Source: Lamellibrachia columna
Lineage: Eukaryota; Annelida; Polychaeta; Sabellida; Siboglinidae
Direction of reading: 5' to 3'
NCBI GenBank assembly: GCA_963662155.1
Contig: OY759274.1
Span: 24,089,122-24,153,121 of the forward strand
DNA length: 64,000 nucleotides
A program made the translations under genes and the position numbers. The notes beneath the pieces are model-generated. The model was not told the origin of the DNA, did not search any database, and saw nothing but the letters and a program-made list of their open reading frames with translations. This document shows, piece by piece, positions 1-12,200 of this stretch. Each line of letters starts with the position of its first letter. Within the stretch, counting starts at the first letter, position 1.

Positions 1-1400
1 TATATTACAGCACAGTATAGATACAGTGTACACTCCACGCATAAGCATCATTATTATTTAGAAAAAACATCGTATATCGTATAGGCATATTTGTCATTAA
101 GACAAACGTGGTAATGTCACACAATTCGTTCATTTATACGTGTCTTACTTCATGTTATGTTAGAGACTGTTGTAGACTGCTACGGGTGCCATTCACGCGA
201 GAGGGTTTTAACCGGTTTTTAACGATGCATAGATCATTTTAATATAACACACTAACTTTCGGCTATCGGCGTTACGCTAACGGTTAAAGCCCACACCAGC
301 TATATACACATATCGTCACAAACTAAACGTATACATGCATGCACGCACGCAAGCACCCAGGCACGCCCGCATGCACGCACCAGGCACGCGCGCTTGCATC
401 AATGCATGCACGTTGGCAAATAGGGATGGGTATAGCGACTTACAAGAAGCAGTAATTCGGCGCTATCAAGTCGTTACGTCGTTCCACCTGATACGTTTCA
501 GGGCACTGTCTGCAATCATCGCTCACGATACATGCGACAGTAACATTTAGCTTTCACACACGGACCTTTTTACGGCGCCACAAACAGCGGCCATTACAGT
601 ATTAAAAGTGGCCGTTGACAGTGATGAAGAAGCCATACCTTATCGTTTCATCGATTCAACCGTCACGTCATTCAGAACGGGCAAAAAAACCGTTATCGTC
701 GCCAAATAAACGCCGCTCAGTTCAATAGACATAATTTAAATGTTTACCGTGGCCGCCATTAAACTGATAAATCATTTCGTAATTTACGATAAGATAAATG
801 ACGCTGCCGGGCCATCTTTGTAAGTGTAGCCGCTCGAAAAGTTATTAATCGTCTGACGTGTGCAACTTACACCGTACATATGTGTAAGCAAAGTGAGCGG
901 TGTCGTAATGTAAGCCTACAGTGCGTATATAATAGTTAGTTATATTAATAGTTAAATGCATGCGTGCGCAGCCAATATGTGGAGTGTTACCCAGTCAGAT
1001 CCTCCACAATATACAAAAGAAGAGGCATACTAATAGTTATTAAAGTCATACTACCGGTTAACGTTACATTGGTAGTCAAAGACTACAGATAGTTAAATGT
1101 ATACTGATCACACAGTTGAAGAAATAAAAAATAATTATTATGTCGCTTTAAAGGCACTGAATATAGATATACAAAAATGTGGCACATACCATAAAACAGT
1201 AACATTGTTGTAAATAAGTAGGTAACTAAATATAACAGGGGAATACTCGCGTCACAATTCCCGCACGGTCGTGTGTCGTCGGCTTCGCAGTGTTGAACGA
1301 TTCCGCTTAATAAATATTACAGTTGAGTGATTTCTACAATGGCCGACTCTCCGCAAAGTCAACATCCTCCAAGTTCTGATGTGACGAGATAAAACCGAGT
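1..1400. other. Left end of the intron after exon 37, CpG-rich, no gene seen
   Basis: No ORF or exon resembles the neurobeachin continuation or another gene. By eye, CG dinucleotides are much more frequent than in the gene body to the right. A stretch of short GCA/CGCA-type repeats lies at 335-400. It may hold regulatory DNA or the flank of a neighbouring or nested gene. Confidence 0.5.
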
Positions 1401-1585
1401 GTATACAGCAAGGGGGAGTATATACAGCAAGGGGGGTACATACAGCAAGGGGGGTATATACAGCAAGGGGGGGTATATACAGCAAGGGGGAGTATATACA
1501 GCAAGGGGGGTACATACAGCAAGGGGGGTATATACAGCAAGGGGGGGTATATACAGCAAGGGGGAGTATATACAGCAAGGGGGAG
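1401..1585. repeat. 17-18 bp minisatellite with G5-G7 runs
   Basis: About 11 units of the type TATACAGCAAGGGGGG, with A/G and C/T variants that recur with a longer period of several units. Every unit has a run of five to seven G. ORFs on both strands here are artefacts of the repeat. Confidence 0.95.
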
Positions 1586-2654
1586 TGGACTTGCCGAGCG
1601 GACTTTGTATAATCGCCAACGTTGAAACTATTTGTCGCCTTCCTATTTGTTTCCTAATTCATAATTCATCTTACCATACATCTTACCATACATCTGCTAT
1701 ATTTCCGTAGCAGGAACTGAAAATCTCACGACGCAAGTGTTTCTGCCCCCTGAATAGCTATTTTGATTTGGCCAGATTGCCATATAGAGGGACAAGTATA
1801 TCCCGTTCCCGCAAACTATTTCTGCATGTTGCAGTGGCATATTTCTTGGACGGTACAGTTCTATCCCTGCATGCGCCTGGTCGTTATTCGAAACACTGAA
1901 ACACTGCTAGCACCCACCTCGATGCTACGCACACGGCAAGTATGTAACAGGAACGGGAGAGTAAATATCAATCTAAAATAGCATTCACAGAAAACCGAGT
2001 ATTGCATACAGGCTACATCGGTCTTGCGTGGTTTAAAAAACCGAATATGGTATTTATGTTCCACTAAACAAACAGCTCATCGCGTCTCCTATAGCTAGTT
2101 AACAATTCGTCGGCAGCTGACGCTGAAACGGTACACCACGTGACATTTTCGCAGCACTCGATTGGTCAATCTGTGTACTACGCAAATACGACACTATCCA
2201 CTAACGAGTCTATGGCAGAAATATCTTTCTGATATGCTTTACTATACATATCTCATATCTGGGACTTTCCCAGCTGACGTATCCTCTATGTAAATTTAAT
2301 CTTGAACATGACATCCAAATACGGGGGTTAAATAAATTTCACAGAAACGGTCGTGGTTGAAGGAAGGGGGAATATAACGTCGCTGACTAACGGCTATAGT
2401 GAACATGTCAACGTCTAGCGAGTTAACTACATCTGATGGAAGAGATTATCAATCGTTAGTCGTACCGGGATGTGTGATTATTGGTAGTAATCTCCAGAGG
2501 CTGCTCCGAGTTACCCGGGGGGGTGTACATTTCATGACTGTCCTGTACTGGATGTCAAACATGTGTCATCTGTTTGTGACAACGCGATTATGAATAATAA
2601 TCTTATACATCTCTGTCAACCGGTTTTCAGTTGCGCATGTTTCCAATTATAGTT

Positions 2655-3095
2655 ATTATATAAAACGTCAGGTACACTAGATGTCCGTAAATAATATATC
2701 CTTCCGTATCTTTCGCTAAATGTAGTAAATATATACAACGTCAGGTACACTAGACGTACGTAAATAATATCGCGTTCCGTATCTTTCTCTAAATATAGTG
2801 AATAATTATATAAGATTTTATGTACACTAGACGTCCGTATATAATATCTCGTTCCGTATCTTTCTCTAAATATAGTGAATATGTAAAACATCAGGTACAA
2901 TAGACTTTCGTATATAACATTTCCTTCGGTATCTTTCTCTAACTAATTTTTATAGTGAATATATAAAACGTCATGTACATTAGATCTGGGTATATAATGT
3001 CTCGTTCCGTATCTTTCTCTATGTACAGTGAATATAATATATACACTGTCAGGTACACTAGACGTTCGTATGTATCCCGTTCCAAATCTTTCAGG
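2655..3095. repeat. ~65-70 bp tandem repeat, about 7 copies
   Basis: Units contain GTCAGGTACACTAGACGT and CGTATCTTTCTCTAAATATA. They are diverged, with small insertions between copies. The flanks show no coding sequence. Confidence 0.9.
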
Positions 3096-3164
3096 ATTGG
3101 CAGCACGCAACATGGCGAGTCACTCACTACACACTACACCAATAATACACTTACAATAATTGCT

Positions 3165-4650
3165 ACCTAAGCGTCATTACAAGGCGCCTGGAACAAAACA
3201 CGTATCAACCGCAAATGTCAGTAACAAATTCGCGAAAACGTCAACTCGCGTTAACATCCAGCGACCGCGCAGCGCCAGTGAAGTGAATGGCCACCCGCGC
3301 TTCCCGGCTAGCAGTCCAGGTGGCGCTGTCACTGACTCCGGTGACAACGTACACAAGTTGACAGCGACGTCCCCACCAGCAGGGGCCCGTGTCATTCCGT
3401 GTCAACCCTCGTAGCGACGGAGCGTAACGAGCCGGGAGAAACTAACCAGGGCAAAGATTACCTCTTCAGATTATAGACACCGGCTCCGCGGCTTATCTCG
3501 CTGCCGCGAAACGCACGAGATGTCTTATTTCGATTGGTGTGTCTTGTTCAATCAATGCGCCCGAATCTAATGTCGGGTTTACAGTTACAGTCGTAGGAAT
3601 TAAAGGCTTATATGACGAAATTGTCCTCAAATAAATCCACAAACCAATTACTGTTTAAGTGAAATGTTGCAACTCTGTCTGTGGTCTGTTAGTTTTTACT
3701 GGTTGTAAATAAAACTAAAATATGCTAAGTGTTAAAATAATTTTTTTTACAAAAAACACCAAAATACAATTATCATAAATTTGTTTAAGGGGAGTCGTAA
3801 ATATGTTGTCTAGTGATACTGGTATCGATGTATTTCTCTATTTACATAACTTGCATTTGGGCGAATAAATTATTATTATTATTATTATTTGCATGGCCAA
3901 TGTGACACTGAATTGCACTTCCCCAAACGCCGCGACCCCAGATAAACCGCTCTCGCTGACACTTTACGCCATTATAAATAGTACTTTATGACTAATGCGT
4001 TTCTGTCTCCGAACACGAAGGGCAGGCAGACTGAATCATCGATGTTGCTCTAAATCTGGTAACGCAGTCACTAAACTCGACTACGAGCGGTTGACTTGTG
4101 CGAAATATCCCTTCGTAGATAATGCACAGTAAAAGGAAGAAGGAGCTCCGAGACTCAACCGCATTAATTATAAGTCCAATTCACGGGTCGATGTCCAATG
4201 AAACGCATCAAAATTAGCTACCCAAACATGCCCATCGCGATCTTCTTAAATTAAGATGTCCAAAAATGCGAAGTTCAAAACGTACGCAGTACGCCCCGAA
4301 CGCATTGCATATGTCATGAAATCAGTTCGCAAACCCAACTTTGTTCACGGCTGGTATTATCGACCACTTTCGACAACGCATCAGCATGCGAATAAACAGT
4401 ACTGCCATCTTGCGAGTGAAACATAACTAATTCCACAACGCCTACGAACACTAGCAATGTCAACGAAACATTTTTCAACGTATCATCAAAATCCTACTCG
4501 TAAATGTTCAAGGTCTCATTCATCATCTACGGCCCAGCAACCGAATACACAGTCCTGCCATCTAGCGAACGAAACAAGTAATTCCACAACGCTTATGACT
4601 ACGTCAGTGTACTATTTATAAACAAATCTTCAAGCTAGATTCTAATAAGT
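3165..4650. promoter_or_regulatory. CpG-rich stretch, possible unmethylated regulatory region
   Basis: 3165-3560 in particular has dense CpG and high G+C, in contrast to the CpG-poor, AT-rich gene body. No exon or conserved protein is seen. A ~60-bp direct repeat occurs at 4389-4448 and 4531-4590. A short ATT run at 3869-3889 could be the tail of an old retroelement. Promoter function is inference only; no TATA box or initiator can be assigned. Confidence 0.35.
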
Positions 4651-6130
4651 TCGTGATTTCATCAATGGTCAGCATATAAAAAATCGCAGCAGTGGACAAA
4701 GATGAAGTGCACATTGCCCACACAAATCAATGCAGTGAAACATTGACATGCAATATAAACACAGAAAAATAATGTAGAAATGTCAATAAAAATAAAACCT
4801 GAAAAGAAACACGCTAAAATAAAAAATATCCACTTACCTTTGCCTTCATAGACCAATCAATTCATATCACCACAAGGAAAACATATCGTCTGGGATTAAA
4901 TTCAGCATTTCCACTTAGTTTAGATGTATTTGTGGGAATTTAATCAGGTGTTTTTCTTGAATAAATCCAAATATGGTTCTCATTATCCAGGAATAATACC
5001 ACGTTTGACAAAGGATATAAACATTTTATGAACTAAATCCCATACAAATATTTCCCTACCTACTAAACATACAGTATTAATTTATTAATATTTTAAAATA
5101 TGATACAGTCTTAGCAGTCACGCGCACATTACGTCAGCATGTTAAGGGACAATCTCAAAACACTGATTTTTGACACTACATAAACCCTCCCTCTGCCCCG
5201 CTACATAAAACTTAGAATTTCATTGATCTGTGTGTAAGTTTGGCAACTTTGTATTTGCCAGCTGGTGCTTCAGCTGTCATATGTCAACACCCTTATGAAC
5301 TGTGTTGGAAAATAAAACAATGTTAAAAAAAACAGCTGTTAACCCCCATTAAACCATAATTTTTTTTGGTGGTATTTTTTTGTAAAGTGTACATTTGTTC
5401 ATTAGTTTTATGTGTATATTTCATGTAGTGTCGTCCACTGATTTTTTGAGATCATTCCTAAGTAATCAATCCTTGCTACAGACTCAACATTGACAAATAG
5501 CAGAGTGAGACTGTTAAAGCAGGGCGACTTCCAGGAATCATCATAATGCTTGCTGTAGCAAGGTCTGACTCACAAGACCTCTGAGGTGAGACCAACAACG
5601 AAAGCTTTACGTTCACAGACTTGATGTGAACTAGGTACCATTTTATTTACTATATCCACGTTTGGTAAAGACATTTTCAGCAAAGTCAAAAGATTAAGCT
5701 AATATAAAATATAACAATTAATTAGAAATAATTCTGAAATAACCTTAGAGTTTGCTGAAGTACACAACCGTAAATGTGGAGTTAGCTTAGGTCAACTTCT
5801 CTGTGTACACACAGTTTCAAACAAAGGCAAGTTAAATAAATTAGAATCGCAATTTTATTTTTATTTTATTAATATCTGCAAAAGAAGCATCTTCCATTAT
5901 GTTTTAATTAATCTATGTTGGTCCGTCTCAGAGTTTCAATTTCACTATCTATTTATAAATGAAAGTGAAAGCTGCTACAGCATGTTGTTAAATAATATAT
6001 GCAGGAATTCTGCACTTTCAGTAAGAATTTTGTTTTTAACAATCACTCTGAATGACACAAATCTGTGTGGGATTAATCGAGAACCGGCAAGGCACCAGCA
6101 GCTTTCACCGAGATACGACAAAAGACTGAC
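4651..6130. other. AT-rich intron sequence
   Basis: Nothing recognisable: no repeat array, no exon. It ends at the donor of exon 37. Confidence 0.5.
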
Positions 6131-6267
6131 CTGTGGCTCTAGTTTCTTGTTATTGGCCTCATCGTCGTCCATCTCGAAGTAGACTTCACTGCGAGTGATT
6201 GACATTGTTCCAGCAACGACCGCACCGGCTGCCACGAGCTTACATTGGACGGACAACGCAATAGGAC
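6131..6267 (-). CDS. NBEA: NBEA window exon 37 (start of PH-BEACH domain)
   Basis: 137 nt, phase 1 in and 0 out. Acceptor GTCTGCCAG|GTCCTA, donor CAG|GTCAGT. Encodes [20 protein letters not shown], then [17 protein letters not shown], the first strands of the PH-BEACH domain. The next exon (vertebrate counterpart contains LHGKWMFSEIRAVF) was looked for in 1-6130 on the minus strand and not found, so the intron exceeds 6.1 kb. Confidence 0.96.
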
Positions 6268-9200
6268 CTGGCAGACAGAGAGCAGCACAGTGAAGGGTCA
6301 AACTTCGCTTTCGTTTCTTAAACACTTTTATTTCTGCTGTACAAGAGTATCATTCTCAATGTTTCTTTCACATCTTAATAGACTCGACTATACAATCACT
6401 CTAAAATCTTCAATGTATCTGGCTATTAATATGGCGATTTATACATACAGCCAAGTATATTTATCTGTACAAAATCCATAGATACCGACCTACAAATACC
6501 ACATATGGGCTTTCATGAAAAGATTTAATGACGTGTGTGAACCGTTTAGAAATAAAAAGCCACGACTAAGCTACGCAACGAGACACTTGTCAAATCTTGT
6601 TTCAAGCACCATTAAACAACTGAAATAAGCAGCGTTGTTAACAACAGTATTATTACATCTGTGAACATTGGATGCTTCAAAAGTTTTTTCTGGTCAGCTT
6701 GGCGAGACACTCACGATCTTCCACTTACTTCATAAATATGTAAATGTCTAAATGTTAAACTTTTAACATGTGAAAGTGATATGATTTCTAATAGTGTGGA
6801 AAAGACTACCACAAAACCATATCTGTGCTACTTGCAACAAGCAGACATAATAAAGCTGTATATGTTGATATATTGAAATGTTGCTTTGAAACATCTATCA
6901 TATATCAACATACTTCATACACAATTGTGTATAATAGAGGCAAAAGTGTGTATTAGACACAAAAGTAAAACTCTAAAACTAAAAACCGAGTACATTGTTA
7001 CACACACACAGTAAATGTACATCGTTTTTGAGTCAACGTAAACGACACTCAAACATTCTAAGTCATTATAACTTCAAAGAAAAGAAATGTTAAAGAAATG
7101 AACAAGGCCTAATGTGTACACTCCTCTAAGTATACAGCTCATATGTCTATAACAGCTACGTCGTACGTACAAACAATGCAGTGAGTGTTGTGCAAAAACA
7201 GCAAAAACAAGAGTATGACGAAATGAATCTGTTGATGCACATTCACAATGGCTATTGTGTCTCCAAGAAACAAAACATGCAAGGCAGAATGGTGCAGCGA
7301 TTATGAGTGAATCATACTCGACTTTCCCGCGTCCTTCTCCTGCTGACACAGGGCAACTTTCTCTGCTGTGTAAAATGAATTCAACCCAATAAAACCTGTG
7401 TCACATAATCAACCACAATTTGCAATTTTTCATGTCAATTAAAAATACAAATTAATTCCTCCAAAATTATATCTATATTAAATTTATGCAGTATATATTT
7501 TAGACAACTTTTTCTGTTGTGAAGATGAATTCAACCCAATAAAACCTACATTTTTGCAGTCATACAATCGACTACAATTTGCATTATTTAAGTCACCCGA
7601 AAATATAAAATAATTAGTTTAATTACATTTATATTCAATAAATTTTAAACCTGTTTTTTGCAGTCACATAATCGGCCACAATTTCATGTTTTTTAAGTCA
7701 CTCGAAAATATAAATTAATTCTTTTAAAATTAAACTTATACACAGTTAATTAAATGCATGCAGCACATATATTCCAACAGCAACTTTTACTGATGTGAAA
7801 ATTAATTCAACCCAATAAAACCGGTATTTTTGCAGTTACACAATCAACCACAATTTGTAATTGATATATATTTTTGTTTTATAAATATTTATTTATATTA
7901 TATTTAAGCAATTAAACGTACACATCTCTGTACTTGTGACAATACTCTAAAGGGATAGCAGCTATAATGGTGGTGTGAAATAATTGTTCCTCAATGGAAT
8001 TTAGACAATTCCTTGATATGGCCTGTTTTTGAATCTGGATGAAATTTCTATTGTGATGTCATTTCAATACTTTTGATGTAATATTGTTATTTGTTCAAAT
8101 CTACTGAACATATTGTGTTTAAACTTCATATGGAGTATTACAACTGGAAATAGAGAGAGAAACATCTAGTCTTAATTTAATCCAATTTAAGGTGAAACAC
8201 ACTACCTTATTTTTGGACAACAAATACTTATGATGTAATTTTCAAACTTTTGATTAGTTTGATGTGTTCCACCAGTTGTGTAGAGAAGAATACGCTGAAT
8301 ACAACAATGAAAACCTTATTTGGTTATCATAATTACTTACAGAAATACCTTTCTTCCAAATGTGAACAACAATTTTGGGAAAACGGCCCGTCAAAGATAA
8401 AAAAAAATAGCTTATTACTTAAAAAAGGCATTATTTATCAATGAATAAAAGTGAATTAGAGGTATGCAATTGTTATAAACGTGAACTGCATGGATAGTAA
8501 ATATACAAAGTTATATAGCAGAAAGACATTCTGAGTAATAAATTTTTTTTATTTCACCTGCCATATCTCCCCTTAACTTACACTTGGTATGAGTACAAAT
8601 GCATCTAAGGACACATACCTGCAAACTCCACCTCTATCTCCCTCTCGTCGAGGAGAGACAGATCTTCCTCACTTGTGTCCTGTGAGTGCTGCTGAGCCTT
8701 CTGGGTACTGGCCACGTACGCATGGAAGGCCTCTCGTGCGGCATTGATAGCATCCTCAGTGGCACCTGGTGGAACAAACCAGAACTACTCATGTGACAAT
8801 ATAAATGCCGTTTTAATTTTGCTGCCATTAATACAGTTTTTAGTATAATTTTTAACTGAATAAAGTCATTTTCACCAAACTGATTGAAATCGGAAAATAA
8901 TCTAGTTTGAAAATCCATAGTTGAATTGTTTGAGAATTTGTAGTTTCAAGAGCGAATAAGATTTTAAGTCCTGCTTTTGATCAATTTTAAAATATACCCA
9001 TTGCAAAGTTGTGCAGAGACAAGTGTCTCTTTTTTGTCATTCTACATTTTATGTGCTTAAACACTGTTTCATTTCTGATGTGTCAACTAGTTTACAGACA
9101 ATTCTTGGCTAAAACCCACATGTGCCAATTTTTACAGTTTACCCATATCTCTTACAAATTTCTAAAATTTTACAGTTTTATGGGCATATCAGACCTTCCT

Positions 9201-12200
9201 TTTAGCTTTGAGTGTCCTAAACAAGGCTTTTCTCTATTGTGGAATACGGCCCACGTTTGTCAAGCAATTCATTTGTTCAAAACATGTCTGAAAAGCGATT
9301 CTCACGAATATTTTAGCTGTGCGCACTCAGCTGTGGCAAAGTCTCACAAGATCCAATCAATATAGATCATTATGCATAGCGAGCATCTTTTGAACGTGCA
9401 CAGCAAACCAGCAGACGGAGATAAACATATGGGTTCATTTGCAGATCTTATGGATTTCTGTTATCAGTCTTACAGGTGTGAGCCACCGAGGGTTGGCACA
9501 TATGCTAAAAGAACATAAGTAAGTGAGTGACATAAACCAAACTAAACTGTATATAAATTATAATGTAAATTGGATGGTCACAACATTACGATCATCGCTA
9601 TTTGTTTTTATTATTAAGATATTACAGGACGTATTTAATATAAACAATGGATAAAATGACTAGAGTATACCACACGCCAACTATATTTAAAGGAGTCTGG
9701 AAAGGAGGTATTTGTGGGAAACTGGGAGTCTGGGACTAAGCAACACCCACCGTGTTCTAAGGCAGCCCTTAGTGTCGCCTCCGGGTGGGAGGAGCCATGG
9801 GGGTTCTTCACGAGGCGTCTCTTCCGGCGGGAGTCATCCTCCCAGCTGTCCAGCCTCCAAAACTCCTGCTTCCTGTCATCAAGGAAGACACAAGTTCAAG
9901 AAACTGCTAGAAAAATTCATTGGAAAGTTCAGAAAAAGAATGCATATAATCACCTGCAAATGGCCAAGGTGTGTGGCGCTTTGTGCTGGTCAGATTCGAG
10001 ATGTTTTTAGAGGCCTTTTGAGATCAATACTTTGAAAATGTTAGACCTTTATCTATGATAAATTCAAATAAAAATAATTTTCCAAACTTATTTTCTAAAT
10101 GAATGTAACAGAATACAGAATAAACTTGCACGCTGATAACAACGTTCCACTCAAACACCCTCTAGAAACATTTATTTTATTTTGTGATTAATCTGTATGT
10201 ATCATTTGATTGAAGAAGTATACTGCTCAGCGACACAAAGTACTTCTTGCATATAAAAAATACTAGGCCTAGTTTGGTGCAAACTTAAATTTAAGACTTT
10301 TCTGTAAAAAATTCCCACTTAAAGACCTTTTGAAGGACTTAAAAAGCAAGATCCAATTTTAGACTTTCTAAATTCTTATATAGCGCGGCATCCAGTCCTT
10401 AAGACTGCTCAAAGCGCTTTACATTTCAACCCCTGGCAGATATGTTCATTCAAATGCCATCTCGACTTCTCTGGGAAGCATTCAGCCATGCTGCAATTAC
10501 AATGTTAATAATAGTCGTTCACCAGTTACTCATTTATACAGGTCAGTGAACTGATGCAAACCATTCTACAAATCACCCCACTCACCCATTCTACAAATCA
10601 CCCCACTCACCCATTATACAAATCACCACACTCACCCATTCTACAAATTACCCCACTCACGCATTCTACAAATCACCCCACTCACCCATTCTGCGAGTCA
10701 CCCCAGGCGCCATGCTTATTCGCCATGATATTCAACACCTTGTCCCTCAGTTTCGATGCGATCACGTGATCTCTGCGACGAGCCGACTTGATCAAGTGAT
10801 CACACAGTTTCTCCTCTTCACGTCGATCCTGCATCGACTGGGCACACAGCGACTACGAGGGAGAAAATGCATCATTTTATACAATTGCTATAAAATAATC
10901 ACTTATTTCTTATCATATCAAACATGTTTGACCCCAGCCGCATTTATGGCCAAAAACTAGGACAACTTTTATCGGAAGAATTTTGCTTTCCGTCACTAGT
11001 ATCTGACATGGGAACAAATTATACCACTGGAAAACTGAATGAGTCCTCTTTCTGTATCATTTGATTCATGAGTGGATTTAATGACAGTTAACAAGAATCT
11101 AGCTTATAAAACATTGTTGATATGCAAATTTGGCTGGTTTTACTATACGCTGTGTAATAAATTTACATATGCATTCATCAATGCCTGAATTTTGAACAAA
11201 ATATCGATGGAAAGCTCTGTGATTCGTTTATCCGCCTAAAATGATGTCAACCATTTAAATTAGGGAGTGAGAATCGCAACGTGAAAAACGTGTTATCGGT
11301 CCCATATCTCTGAAAACGTTGGTCTTGTAGCCATTTTGTTGTATCTCTTCAATGTTTTAGTTTGTATTATTTCAAGTTTCCGTGTCAATATTTCAGCAAA
11401 ATGCCCAGACAGTATTACTGAATCTCGTAATTATACTAGTTCAGACAGTTAGAAAGGGTTTTTAGAGGTAACTATTCAGCAAATTGCACATGCTCACCTC
11501 AAACTCAGCATGTTTCTGTACATCATCTGCCCGCATCCGGTTGAGGATGAATTCTGCTTCATTCGCCACTCTCACAATGTGATCCCTTGTTGCATGGGAA
11601 AGTAGTCTGTGAAAAGGATAAACATTAAAATTGAGTAGTCTGTAAGTAGGCAAATATAGCATAACTTAGTAGTCTACTGGATACAAGGCACACGTTTTAG
11701 TAGCCTGACAAATAGACGAAAATGTTGGAATTTAGTAGTTTGGTAAATAGGCAAAGGTTTTATGTTTTAGTAGTCTGACAAATTGGATTTTTTATTTTAG
11801 TAGTCTGACAAATAGGCGAAGATTTTATATTTTAGTAATCTGGCAAATAGCCAACTATGTTGAATTTTAGTAGTCTAGAAAATAAGTAGATAAACAAAAT
11901 TTTTTTATTTTAATAGTTAAGTACGCAAAGGGATTTAAGTGTAGTATCCTGACAAATAAGCACACATGTTGGATCTTAACGGGCAAGAGGACAGAAACAG
12001 CTTTATAATTTGATCCTTTGACTAATGGTCACTGACCTGCCCTCGTTGACCAGTTCGATGAAGGCGAGTCCAGCGTGTTTCTGCAGAGAGTTCTGCCATT
12101 CCTGTGAGCAGAGCAACATGACGAGCTCTACGACCGATGTACTCTGCTTGAGTGTCACCAAACCTAGACAAGAAGGACACAGATAAGCTAGAAAGTTTAG

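Noticed and set aside
3177..3395. Minus-strand LRGRWMLTRVDVF, somewhat like LHGKWMFSEIRAVF of the next PH-BEACH exon
   Set aside because: One residue short, no match before or after it (no SRRYLLQ), no fitting splice sites. Probably chance in GC-rich DNA.
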